Shown here: positions 15,001 through 30,000 of the stretch, piece by piece
How positions within the stretch are numbered: the stretch's first letter is position 1
Layout of the letters: every line of letters begins with the position of its first letter
Assembly: GCA_022113835.1 (NCBI GenBank)
Contig: JAILWY010000029.1
Span: forward strand, 2,118,001 to 2,182,000
DNA from: Atopsyche davidsoni
Taxonomy: Eukaryota > Arthropoda > Insecta > Trichoptera > Hydrobiosidae
Length of the DNA stretch: 64,000 bases
Direction: 5' to 3'
Made by a program: the position numbers and the translations under genes
Notes under the pieces: generated by a model
Seen by the model: the letters and a program-made list of their open reading frames with translations, nothing else
Database searches by the model: none
Told to the model about the DNA's origin: nothing

Positions 15001-18000
15001 CGCACCAGTAGAAACCGTCCCGACAGCATCTACTGCCGCAACTGTTGAAACCGTCACAACAACATCTTCTGCCGCACTTGTTGTAACGGACATAACAACA
15101 CCTTCTGCCGCACCTGTTGTAACCGACATAACAACACCTTCTGCCGCACCTGTTGTAACCGACATAATAACACCTTCTGCCGCACCTGTTGTAACCGAGA
15201 TAACAACACCTTCTGCCACTCCTGTTGCAACCGACGTAACAACATTATCAGGCGCACCAGTAGAAACTGTCACGACAGCATCTACTGCCGCAACTGTTGA
15301 AACCGTCACAACAACATCTTCTGCCGCACCTGTTGTAACGGACATAACAACACCTTCTGCCGCACCTGTTGTAACCGACATAACAACACCTTCTGCCGCA
15401 CCTGTTGAAACCGGCATATCAACGTCTTCTGCCGCATCTGCTGTAACCGACACAACATCACCATCAGGCGCACCAGTAGAAACCGTCCCGACAGAATCTA
15501 CTGCCGCAACTGTTGAAACCGTCACAACAACATCTTCTGCCGCACCTGTTGTAACCGACATAACAACACCTTCTGCTACTCCTGTTGCAACCGACATAAC
15601 AACACCATCAGGCGCAACAGTTGAAACCGTCCCGACAGCATCTACTGCCGCAACTGTTGAAACCGTCACAACAACATCTTCTGCCGCACCTGTTGTACCC
15701 GACATAACAACACCTTCTGCCGCACCTGTTGTAACCGATATAACAACACCTTCTGCTACTCCTGTTGCAACCGACATTACAACACCATCAGGCGCACCAG
15801 TTGAAACCGTCCCGACAGCATCTTCTGCCGAAACTGTTGAAACCGTCACAACAACATCTTCTGCCGCACCTGTTGTAACCGACATAACAACACCTTCTGC
15901 CGCACCTGTTGTAACGGACATAACAACACCTTCTGCCGCACCTGTTGTAACCGGCATATCAACGTCTTCTGCCGCATCTGCTGTAACCGACACATCATCA
16001 CCTTCAGGCGCACCAGTTGAAACCGTCCCGACAGCATCTACTGCCGCAACTGTTGAAACCGTCACAACAACATCTTCTTCCGCATCTGTTGTAACCGACA
16101 TAACAACACCTTCTGCTACTCCTGTTGCAACCGACATTACATTACCATCAGGCGCACCAGTTGAAACCGTCCCGACAGCATCTTCTGCCGCAACTGTTGA
16201 AACCGTCACAACAACATCTTCTGCCGCACCTGTTGTAACCGACATAACAACACCTTCTGCCGCACCTGTTGTAACCGACATAACAACACCTTCTGCCACT
16301 CCTGTTGCAACCGACGTAACAACATTATCAGGCGCACCAGTAGAAACTGTCACGACAGCATCTACTGCCGCAACTGTTGAAACCGTCACAACAACATCTT
16401 CTGCCGCACCTGTTGTAACGGACATAACAACACCTTCTGCCGCACCTGTTGTAACCGACATAACAACACCTTCTGCCACTCCTGTTGCAACCGACGTAAC
16501 AACATTATCAGGCGCACCAGTAGAAACTGTCACGACAGCATCTACTGCCGCAACTGTTGAAACCGTCACATTAACATCTTCTGCCGCACCTGTTGTAACC
16601 GACATAACAACACCTTCTGCCGCACCTGTTGTAACCGGCATATCAACGTCTTCTGCCGCATCTGCTGTAACCGGTACATCATCACCTTCAGGCGCACCAG
16701 TTGAAACCGTCCCGACAGCATCTACTGCCGCAACTGTTGAAACCGTCACAACAACATCTTCTTCCGCATCTGTTGTAACCGACATAACAACACCTTCTGC
16801 TACTCCTGTTGCAACCGACATTACATTACCATCAGGCGCACCAGTTGAAACCGTCCCGACAGCATCTACTGCCGCAACTGTTGAAACCGTCACAACAACA
16901 TCTTCTGCCGCACTTGTTGTAACGGACATAACAACACCTTCTGCCGCACCTGTTGTAACCGACATAACAACACCTTCTGCCACTCCTGTTGCAACCGACG
17001 TAACAACATTATCAGGCGCACCAGTAGAAACTGTCACGACAGCATCTACTGCCGCAACTGTTGAAACCGTCACATTAACATCTTCTGCCGCACCTGTTGT
17101 AACCGACATAACAACACCTTCTGCCGCACCTGTTGTATCAGGCATATCAACGTCTTCTGCCGCATCTGCTGTAACCGACACAACATCACCATCAGGCGCA
17201 CCAGTAGAAACCGTCCCGACAGAATCTACTGCCGCAACTGTTGAAACCGTCACAACAACATCTTCTGCCGCACCTGTTGTAACCGACATAACAACACCTT
17301 CTACTACTCCTGTTGCAACCGACATTACAACACCATCAGGCGCACCAGTTGAAACCGTCCCGACAGCATCTTCTGCCGCAACTGTTGAAACCGTCACAAC
17401 AACATCTTCTGCCGCACCTGTTGTAACCGACATAACAACATCTTCTGCCGCACCTGTTGTAACCGACATAACAACACCTTCTGCCGCACCTGTTGTAACT
17501 GGCATATCAACGTCTTCTGCCGCATCTGTTGTAACCGACACAACATCACCTTCAGGCGCACCAGTAGAAACCGTCCCGACAGCATCTACTGCCGCAACTG
17601 TTGAAACCGTCACAACAACATCTTCTGCCGCACTTGTTGTAACGGACATAACAACACCTTCTGCCGCACCTGTTGTAACCGACATAACAACACCTTCTGC
17701 CGCACCTGTTGTAACCGATATAACAACACCTTCTGCTACTCCTGTTGCAACCGACATTACAACACCATCAGGCGCACCAGTTGAAACCGTCCCGACAGCA
17801 TCTTCTGCCGCAACTGTTGAAACCGTCACAACAACATCTTCTGCCGCACCTGTTGTAACCGACATAACAACACCTTCTGCCGCACCTGTTGTAACGGACA
17901 TAACAACACCTTCTGCCGCACCTGTTGTAACCGGCATATCAACGTCTTCTGCCGCATCTGCTGTAACCGACACATCATCACCTTCAGGCGCACCAGTTGA

Positions 18001-21000
18001 AACCGTCCCGACAGCATCTACTGCCGCAACTGTTGAAACCGTCACAACAACATCTTCTTCCGCATCTGTTGTAACCGACATAACAACACCTTCTGCTACT
18101 CCTGTTGCAACCGACATTACATTACCATCAGGCGCACCAGTTGAAACCGTCCCGACAGCATCTTCTGCCGCAACTGTTGAAACCGTCACAACAACATCTT
18201 CTGCCGCACCTGTTGTAACCGACATAACAACACCTTCTGCCGCAGCTGTTGTAACCGACATAACAACACCTTCTGCCACTCCTGTTGCAACCGACGTAAC
18301 AACATTATCAGGCGCACCAGTAGAAACTGTCACGACAGCATCTACTGCCGCAACTGTTGAAACCGTCACAACAACATCTTCTGCCGCACCTGTTGTAACG
18401 GACATAACAACACCTTCTGCCGCACCTGTTGTAACCGACATAACAACACCTTCTGCCGCACCTGTTGTAACTGGCATATCAACGTCTTCTGCCGCATCTG
18501 TTGTAACCGACACAACATCACCTTCAGGCGCACCAGTAGAAACCGTCCCGACAGCATCTACTGCCGCAACTGTTGAAACCGTCACAACAACATCTTCTGC
18601 CGCACCTGTTGTAACGGACATAACAACATCTTCTGCCGCACCTGTTGTAACCGGCATAACAACACCTTCTGCCACTCCTGTTGCAACCGACGTAACAACA
18701 TTATCAGGCGCACCAGTAGAAACTGTCACGACAGCATCTACTGCCGCAACTGTTGAAACCGTCACATTAACATCTTCTGCCGCACCTGTTGTAACCGACA
18801 TAACAACACCTTCTGCCGCACCTGTTGTAACCGGCATATCAACGTCTTCTGCCGCATCTGCTGTAACCGACACAACATCACCATCAGGCGCACCAGTAGA
18901 AACCGTCCCGACAGAATCTACTGCCGCAACTGTTGAAACCGTCACAACAACATCTTCTGCCGCACCTGTTGTAACCGACATAACAACACCTTCTACTACT
19001 CCTGTTGCAACCGACATTACAACACCATCAGGCGCACCAGTTGAAACCGTCCCGACAGCATCTTCTGCCGCAACTGTTGAAACCGTCACAACAACATCTT
19101 CTGCCGCACCTGTTGTAACCGACATAACAACATCTTCTGCCGCACCTGTTGTAACCGACATAACAACACCTTCTGCCGCACCTGTTGTAACTGGCATATC
19201 AACGTCTTCTGCCGCATCTGTTGTAACCGACACAACATCACCTTCAGGCGCACCAGTAGAAACCGTCCCGACAGCATCTACTGCCGCAACTGTTGAAACA
19301 GTCACAACAACATCTTCTGCCGCACTTGTTGTAACGGACATAACAACACCTTCTGCCGCACCTGTTGTAACCGACATAACAACACCTTCTGCCACTCCTG
19401 TTGCAACCGACGTAACAACATTATCAGGCGCACCAGTAGAAACTGTCACGACAGCATCTACTGCCGCAACTGTTGAAACCGTCACATTAACATCTTCTGC
19501 CGCACCTGTTGTAACCGACATAACAACACCTTCTGCCGCACCTGTTGTAACCGGCATATCAACGTCTTCTGCCGCATCTGCTGTAACCGACACAACATCA
19601 CCATCAGGCGCACCAGTAGAAACCGTCCCGACAGAATCTACTGCCGCAACTGTTGAAACCGTCACAACAACATCTTCTGCCGCACCTGTTGTAACCGACA
19701 TAACAACACCTTCTGCCACTCCTGTTGCAACCGACATAACAACACCATCAGGCGCACCAGTTGAAACCGTCCCGACAGCATCTTCTGCTGCAACTGTTGA
19801 AACCGTCACAACAACATCTTCTGCCGCACCTGTTGTAACCGACATAACAACACCTTCTGCCGCACCTGTTGTAACCGATATAACAACACCTTCTGCTACT
19901 CCTGTTGCAACCGACATTACAACACCATCAGGCGCACCAGTTGAAACCGTCCCGACAGCATCTTCTGCCGCAACTGTTGAAACCGTCACAACAACATCTT
20001 CTGCCGCACCTGTTGTAACCGACATAACAACACCTTCTGCCGCACCTGTTGTAACCGACATAACAACACCTTCTGCCGCACCTGTTGTAACTGGCATATC
20101 AACGTCTTCTGCCGCATCTGCCGTAACCGACACAACATCACCATCAGGCGCACCAGTAGAAACCGTCCCGACAGCATCTACTGCCGCAACTGTTGAAACC
20201 GTCACAACAACATCTTCTTCCGCATCTGTTGTAACGGACATAACAACATCTTCTGCCGCACCTGTTGTAACCGGCATAACAACACCTTCTGCCACTCCTG
20301 TTGCAACCGACATAACAACATTATCAGGCGCACCAGTAGAAACTGTCACTACAGCATCTACTGCCGCAACTGTTGAAACCGTCACAACAACATCTTCTGC
20401 CGCACCTGTTGTAACCGACATAACAACACCTTCTGCCGCACCTGTTGTAACCGGCATATCAACGTCTTCTGCCGCATCTGTTGTATCCGACACAACATCA
20501 CCTTCAGGCGCACCAGTTGAAACCGTCCCGACAGCATCTACTGCCGCAACTGTTGAAACCGTCACAACAACATCTTCTGCCGCACCTGTTGTAACCGACA
20601 TAACAACACCTTCTGCCGCACCTGTTGTAACGGACATAACAACACCTTCTGCCGCACCTGTTGTAACCGGCATATCAACGTCTTCTGCCGCATCTGTTGT
20701 ATCCGACACAACATCACCTTCAGGCGCACCAGTTGAAACCGTCCCGACAGCATCTACTGCCGCAACTGTTGAAACCGTCACAACAACATCTTCTTCCGCA
20801 TCTGTTGTAACCGACATAACAACACCTTCTGCTACTCCTGTTGCAACCGACATTACATTACCATCAGGCGCACCAGTTGAAACCGTCCCGACAGCATCTT
20901 CTGCCGCAACTGTTGAAACCGTCACAACAACATCTTCTGCCGCACCTGTTGTAACCGACATAACAACACCTTCTGCCGCACCTGTTGTAACCGACATAAC

Positions 21001-24000
21001 AACACTTTCTGCCACTCCTGTTGCAACCGACGTAACAACATTATCAGGCGCACCAGTAGAAACTGTCACGACAGCATCTACTGCCGCAACTGTTGAAACC
21101 GTCACAACAACATTTTCTGCCGCACCTGTTGTAACGGACATAACAACACCTTCTGCCGCACCTGTTGTAACCGTTATAACAACACCTTCTGCCGCACCTG
21201 TTGTAACTGGCATATCAACGTCTTCTGCCGCATCTGTTGTAACCGACACAACATCACCTTCAGGCGCACCAGTAGAAACCGTCCCGACAGCATCTACTGC
21301 CGCAACTGTTGAAACCGTCACAACAACATCTTCTGCCGCACCTGTTGTAACGGACATAACAACATCTTCTGCCGCACCTGTTGTAACCGGCATAACAACA
21401 CCTTCTGCCACTCCTGTTGCAACCGACGTAACAACATTATCAGGCGCACCAGTAGAAACTGTCACGACAGCATCTACTGCCGCAACTGTTGAAACCGTCA
21501 CAACAACATCTTCTGCCGCACCTGTTGTAACCGACATAACAACACCTTCTGCCGCACCTGTTGTAACCGGCATATCAACGTCTTCTGCCGCATCTGTTGT
21601 ATCCGACACAACATCACCTTCAGGCGCACCAGTTGAAACCGTCCCGACAGCATCTACTGCCGCAACTGTTGAAACCGTCACAACAACATCTTCTGCCGCA
21701 CCTGTTGTAACCGACATAACAACACCTTCTGCCGCACCTGTTGTAACCGACATAACAACACTTTCTGCCACTCCTGTTGCAACCGACGTAACAACATTAT
21801 CAGGCGCACCAGTAGAAACTGTCACGACAGCATCTACTGCCGCAACTGTTGAAACCGTCACAACAACATTTTCTGCCGCACCTGTTGTAACGGACATAAC
21901 AACACCTTCTGCCGCACCTGTTGTAACCGTTATAACAACACCTTCTGCCGCACCTGTTGTAACTGGCATATCAACGTCTTCTGCCGCACCTGTTGTAACC
22001 GACATAACAACACCTTCTACTACTCCTGTTGCAACCGACATTACAACACCATCAGGCGCACCAGTTGAAACCGTCCCGACAGCATCTTCTGCCGCAACTG
22101 TTGAAACCGTCACAACAACATCTTCTGCCGCACCTGTTGTAACCGACATAACAACATCTTCTGCCGCACCTGTTGTAACCGACATAACAACACCTTCTGC
22201 CGCACCTGTTGTAACCGATATAACAACACCTTCTGCTACTCCTGTTGCAACCGACATTACAACACCATCAGGCGCACCAGTTGAAACCGTCCCGACAGCA
22301 TCTTCTGCCGCAACTGTTGAAACCGTCACAACAACATCTTCTGCCGCACCTGTTGTAACCGACATAACAACACCTTCTGCCGCACCTGTTGTAACTGACA
22401 TAACAACACCTTCTGCCGCACCTGTTGTAACCGGCATATCAACGTCTTCTGCCGCATCTGCTGTAACCGACACATCATCACCTTCAGGCGCACCAGTTGA
22501 AACCGTCCCGACAGCATCTACTGCCGCAACTGTTGAAACCGTCACAACAACATCTTCTTCCGCATCTGTTGTAACCGACATAACAACACCTTCTGCTACT
22601 CCTGTTGCAACCGACATTACATTACCATCAGGCGCACCAGTTGAAACCGTCCCGACAGCATCTTCTGCCGCAACTGTTGAAACCGTCACAACAACATCTT
22701 CTGCCGCACCTGTTGTAACCGACATAACAACACCTTCTGCCGCAGCTGTTGTAACCGACATAACAACACCTTCTGCCACTCCTGTTGCAACCGACGTAAC
22801 AACATTATCAGGCGCACCAGTAGAAACTGTCACGACAGCATCTACTGCCGCAACTGTTGAAACCGTCACAACAACATCTTCTGCCGCACCTGTTGTAACG
22901 GACATAACAACACCTTCTGCCGCACCTGTTGTAACCGACATAACAACACCTTCTGCCGCACCTGTTGTAACTGGCATATCAACGTCTTCTGCCGCATCTG
23001 TTGTAACCGACACAACATCACCTTCAGGCGCACCAGTAGAAACCGTCCCGACAGCATCTACTGCCGCAACTGTTGAAACCGTCACAACAACATCTTCTGC
23101 CGCACCTGTTGTAACGGACATAACAACATCTTCTGCCGCACCTGTTGTAACCGGCATAACAACACCTTCTGCCACTCCTGTTGCAACCGACGTAACAACA
23201 TTATCAGGCGCACCAGTAGAAACTGTCACGACAGCATCTACTGCCGCAACTGTTGAAACCGTCACATTAACATCTTCTGCCGCACCTGTTGTAACCGACA
23301 TAACAACACCTTCTGCCGCACCTGTTGTAACCGGCATATCAACGTCTTCTGCCGCATCTGCTGTAACCGACACAACATCACCATCAGGCGCACCAGTAGA
23401 AACCGTCCCGACAGAATCTACTGCCGCAACTGTTGAAACCGTCACAACAACATCTTCTGCCGCACCTGTTGTAACCGACATAACAACACCTTCTACTACT
23501 CCTGTTGCAACCGACATTACAACACCATCAGGCGCACCAGTTGAAACCGTCCCGACAGCATCTTCTGCCGCAACTGTTGAAACCGTCACAACAACATCTT
23601 CTGCCGCACCTGTTGTAACCGACATAACAACATCTTCTGCCGCACCTGTTGTAACCGACATAACAACACCTTCTGCCGCACCTGTTGTAACTGGCATATC
23701 AACGTCTTCTGCCGCATCTGTTGTAACCGACACAACATCACCTTCAGGCGCACCAGTAGAAACCGTCCCGACAGCATCTACTGCCGCAACTGTTGAAACA
23801 GTCACAACAACATCTTCTGCCGCACTTGTTGTAACCGACATAACAACACCTTCTGCCGCACCTGTTGTAACCGGCATATCAACGTCTTCTGCCGCATCTG
23901 CTGTAACCGACACAACATCACCATCAGGCGCACCAGTAGAAACCGTCCCGACAGAATCTACTGCCGCAACTGTTGAAACCGTCACAACAACATCTTCTGC

Positions 24001-27000
24001 CGCACCTGTTGTAACCGACATAACAACACCTTCTGCCACTCCTGTTGCAACCGACATAACAACACCATCAGGCGCACCAGTTGAAACCGTCCCGACAGCA
24101 TCTTCTGCTGCAACTGTTGAAACCGTCACAACAACATCTTCTGCCGCACCTGTTGTAACCGACATAACAACACCTTCTGCCGCACCTGTTGTAACCGATA
24201 TAACAACACCTTCTGCTACTCCTGTTGCAACCGACATTACAACACCATCAGGCGCACCAGTTGAAACCGTCCCGACAGCATCTTCTGCCGCAACTGTTGA
24301 AACCGTCACAACAACATCTTCTGCCGCACCTGTTGTAACCGACATAACAACACCTTCTGCCGCACCTGTTGTAACCGACATAACAACACCTTCTGCCGCA
24401 CCTGTTGTAACTGGCATATCAACGTCTTCTGCCGCATCTGCCGTAACCGACACAACATCACCATCAGGCGCACCAGTAGAAACCGTCCCGACAGCATCTA
24501 CTGCCGCAACTGTTGAAACCGTCACAACAACATCTTCTTCCGCATCTGTTGTAACGGACATAACAACATCTTCTGCCGCACCTGTTGTAACCGGCATAAC
24601 AACACCTTCTGCCACTCCTGTTGCAACCGACATAACAACATTATCAGGCGCACCAGTAGAAACTGTCACTACAGCATCTACTGCCGCAACTGTTGAAACC
24701 GTCACAACAACATCTTCTGCCGCACCTGTTGTAACCGACATAACAACACCTTCTGCCGCACCTGTTGTAACCGGCATATCAACGTCTTCTGCCGCATCTG
24801 TTGTATCCGACACAACATCACCTTCAGGCGCACCAGTTGAAACCGTCCCGACAGCATCTACTGCCGCAACTGTTGAAACCGTCACAACAACATCTTCTGC
24901 CGCACCTGTTGTAACCGACATAACAACACCTTCTGCCGCACCTGTTGTAACGGACATAACAACACCTTCTGCCGCACCTGTTGTAACCGGCATATCAACG
25001 TCTTCTGCCGCATCTGCTGTAACCGACACATCATCACCTTCAGGCGCACCAGTTGAAACCGTCCCGACAGCATCTACTGCCGCAACTGTTGAAACCGTCA
25101 CAACAACATCTTCTTCCGCATCTGTTGTAACCGACATAACAACACCTTCTGCTACTCCTGTTGCAACCGACATTACATTACCATCAGGCGCACCAGTTGA
25201 AACCGTCCCGACAGCATCTTCTGCCGCAACTGTTGAAACCGTCACAACAACATCTTCTGCCGCACCTGTTGTAACCGACATAACAACACCTTCTGCCGCA
25301 CCTGTTGTAACCGACATAACAACACTTTCTGCCACTCCTGTTGCAACCGACGTAACAACATTATCAGGCGCACCAGTAGAAACTGTCACGACAGCATCTA
25401 CTGCCGCAACTGTTGAAACCGTCACAACAACATTTTCTGCCGCACCTGTTGTAACGGACATAACAACACCTTCTGCCGCACCTGTTGTAACCGTTATAAC
25501 AACACCTTCTGCCGCACCTGTTGTAACTGGCATATCAACGTCTTCTGCCGCATCTGTTGTAACCGACACAACATCACCTTCAGGCGCACCAGTAGAAACC
25601 GTCCCGACAGCATCTACTGCCGCAACTGTTGAAACCGTCACAACAACATCTTCTGCCGCACCTGTTGTAACGGACATAACAACATCTTCTGCCGCACCTG
25701 TTGTAACCGGCATAACAACACCTTCTGCCACTCCTGTTGCAACCGACGTAACAACATTATCAGGCGCACCAGTAGAAACTGTCACGACAGCATCTACTGC
25801 CGCAACTGTTGAAACCGTCACAACAACATCTTCTGCCGCACCTGTTGTAACCGACATAACAACACCTTCTGCCGCACCTGTTGTAACCGGCATATCAACG
25901 TCTTCTGCCGCATCTGTTGTATCCGACACAACATCACCTTCAGGCGCACCAGTTGAAACCGTCCCGACAGCATCTTCTGCCGCAACTGTTGGAACCGTCA
26001 CAACAACATCTTCTGCCGCACCTGTTGTAACCGACATAACAACACCTTCTGCCGCACCTGTTGTAACCGACATAACAACACCTTCTGCCACTCCTGTTGC
26101 AACCGACGTAACAACATTATCAGGCGCACCAGTAGAAACTGTCACGACAGCATCTACTGCCGCAACTGTTGAAACCGTCACAACAACATCTTCTGCCGCA
26201 CCTCTTGTAACGGACATAACAACACCTTCTGCCGCACCTGTTGTAACCGACATAACAACACCTTCTGCCGCACCTGTTGTAACTGGCATATCAACGTCTT
26301 CTGCCGCATCTGCTGTAACCGACACAACATCACCATCAGGCGCACCAGTAGAAACCGTCCCGACAGCATCTACTGCCGCAACTGTTGAAACCGTCACAAC
26401 AACATCTTCTTCCGCATCTGTTGTAACCGACATAACAACACCTTCTGCTACTCCTGTTGCAACCGACATTACATTACCATCAGGCGCACCAGTAGAAACC
26501 GTCCCGACAGCATCTACTGCCGCAACTGTTGAAACCGTCACAACAACATCTTCTGCCGCACCTGTTGTAACCGACATAACAACACCTTCTGCCGCACCTG
26601 TTGTAACCGGCATATCAACGTCTTCTGCCGCATCTGTTGTATCCGACACAACATCACCTTCAGGCGCACCAGTTGAAACCGTCCCGACAGCATCTACTGC
26701 CGCAACTGTTGAAACCGTCACAACAACATCTTCTTCCGCATCTGTTGTAACCGACATAACAACACCTTCTGCTACTCCTGTTGCAACCGACATTACATTA
26801 CCATCAGGCGCACCAGTTGAAACCGTCCCGACAGCATCTTCTGCCGCAACTGTTGGAACCGTCACAACAACACCTTCTGCCGCACCTGTTGTAACCGACA
26901 TAACAACACCTTCTGCCGCACCTGTTGTAACCGGCATATCAACGTCTTCTGCCGCATCTGTTGTATCCGACACAACATCACCTTCAGGCGCACCAGTTGA

Positions 27001-30000
27001 AACCGTCCCGACAGCATCTACTGCCGCAACTGTTGAAACCGTCACAACAACATCTTCTTCCGCATCTGTTGTAACCGACATAACAACACCTTCTGCTACT
27101 CCTGTTGCAACCGACATTACATTACCATCAGGCGCACCTGTTGAAACCGTCCAGACAGCATCTTCTGCCGCAACTGTTGGAACCGTCACAACAACATCTT
27201 CTGCCGCACCTGTTGTAACCGACATAACAACACCTTCTGCCGCACCTGTTGTAACCGACATAACAACACCTTCTGCCACTCCTGTTGCAACCGACGTAAC
27301 AATATTATCAGGCGCACCAGTAGAAACTGTCACGACAGCATCTACTGCCACAACTGTTGAAACCGTCACAACAACATCTTCTGCCGCACCTGTTGTAACG
27401 GACATAACAACACCTTCTGCCGCACCTGTTGTAACCGACATAACAACACCTTCTGCCGCACCTGTTGTAACCGACATAACAACACCTTCTGCCGCACCTG
27501 TTGTAACTGGCATATCAACGTCTTCTGCCGCATCTGTTGTAACCGACACAACATCACCTTCAGCCGCACCAGTAGAAACCGTCCCGACAGCATCTACTGC
27601 CGCAACTGTTGAAACCGTCACAACAACATCTTCTGCCGCACCTGTTGTAACGGACATAACAACACCTTTTGCCGCACCTGTTGTAACCGACATAACAACA
27701 CCTTCTGCCGCACCTGTTGTAACCGACATAACAACACCTTCTGCCGCACCTGTTGTAACTGGCATATCAACGTCTTCTGCCGCATCTGTTGTAACCGACA
27801 CAACATCACCTTCAGCCGCACCAGTAGAAACCGTCCCGACAGCATCTACTGCCGCAACTGTTGAAACCGTCACAACAACATCTTCTGCCGCACCTGTTGT
27901 AACGGACATAACAACATCTTCTGCCGCACCTGTTGTAACCGGCATAACAACACCTTCTGCCACTCCTGTTGCAACCGACATAACAACATTATCAGGCGCA
28001 CCAGTAGAAACTGTCACGACAGCATCTACTGCCGCAACTGTTGAAACCGTCACAACAACATCTTCTGCCGCACCTGTTGTAACCGACATAACAACACCTT
28101 CTGCCGCACCTGTTGTAACCGGCATATCAACGTCTTCTGCCGCATCTGTTGTATCCGACACAATATCACCTTCAGGCGCACCAGTTGAAACCGTCCCGAC
28201 AGCATCTACTGCCGCAACTGTTGAAACCGTCACAACAACATCTTCTTCCGCATCTGTTGTAACCGACATAACAACACCTTCTGCTACTCCTGTTGCAACC
28301 GACATTACATTACCATCAGGCGCACCAGTTGAAACCGTCCAGACAGCATCTTCTGCCGCAACTGTTGGAACCGTCACAACAACATCTTCTGCCGCACCTG
28401 TTGTAATCGACATAACAACACCTTCTGCCGCACCTGTTGTAACCGACATAACAACACCTTCTGCCACTCCTGTTGCAACCGACGTAACAACATTATCAGG
28501 CGCACCAGTAGAAACTGTCACGACAGCATCTACTGCCGCAACTGTTGAAACCGTCACAACAACATCTTCTGCCGCACCTCTTGTAACGGACATAACAACA
28601 CCTTCTGCCGCACCTGTTGTAACCGACATAACAACACCTTCTGCCGCACCTGTTGTAACTGGCATATCAACGTCTTCTGCCGCATCTGTTGTAACCGACA
28701 CAACATCACCTTCAGGCGCACCAGTAGAAACCGTCCCGACAGCATCTACTGCCGCAACTGTTGAAACCGTCACAACAACATCTTCTGCCGCACCTGTTGT
28801 AACGGACATAACAACATCTTCTGCCGCACCTGTTGTAACCGGCATAACAACACCTTCTGCCACTCCTGTTGCAACCGACGTAACAACATTATCAGGCGCA
28901 CCAGTAGAAACTGTCACGACAGCATCTACTGCCGCAACTGTTGAAACCGTCACAACAACATTTTCTGCCGCACCTCTTGTAACGGACATAACAACACCTT
29001 CTGCCGCACCTGTTGTAACCGACATAACAACACCTTCTGCCGCACCTGTTGTAACTGGCATATCAACGTCTTCTGCCGCATCTGCCGTAACCGACACAAC
29101 ATCACCATCAGGCGCACCAGTAGAAACCGTCCCGACAGCATCTACTGCCGCAACTGTTGAAACCGTCACAACAACATCTTCTTCCGCATCTGTTGTAACC
29201 GACATAACAACACCTTCTGCTACTCCTGTTGCAACCGACATTACATTACCATCAGGCGCACCAGTAGAAACCGTCCCGACAGCATCTACTGCCGCAACTG
29301 TTGAAACCGTCACAACAACATCTTCTGCCGCACCTGTTGTAACGGACATAACAACATCTTCTGCCGCACCTGTTGTAACCGACATAACAACACCTTCTGC
29401 CGCACCTGTTGTAACTGGCATATCAACGTCTTCTGCCGCATCGGTTGTAACCGACACAACATCACCTTCAGGCGCACCAGTAGAAACCGTCCCGACAGCA
29501 TCTACTGCCGCAACTGTTGAAACCGTCACAACAACATCTTCTGCCGCACCTGTTGTAACGGACATAACAACATCTTCTGCCGCACCTGTTGTAACCGGCA
29601 TAACAACACCTTCTGCCACTCCTGTTGCAACCGACGTAACAACATTATCAGGCGCACCAGTAGAAACTGTCACGACAGCATCTACTGCCGCAACTGTTGA
29701 AACCGTCACAACAACATCTTCTGCCGCACCTGTTGTAACCGACATAACAACACCTTCTGCCGCACCTGTTGTAACCGGCATATCAACGTCTTCTGCCGCA
29801 TCTGTTGTATCCGACACAACATCACCTTCAGGCGCACCAGTTGAAACCGTCCCGACAGCATCTACTGCCGCAACTGTTGAAACCGTCACAACAACATCTT
29901 CTTCCGCATCTGTTGTAACCGACATAACAACACCTTCTGCTACTCCTGTTGCAACCGACATTACATTACCATCAGGCGCACCAGTTGAAACCGTCCCGAC

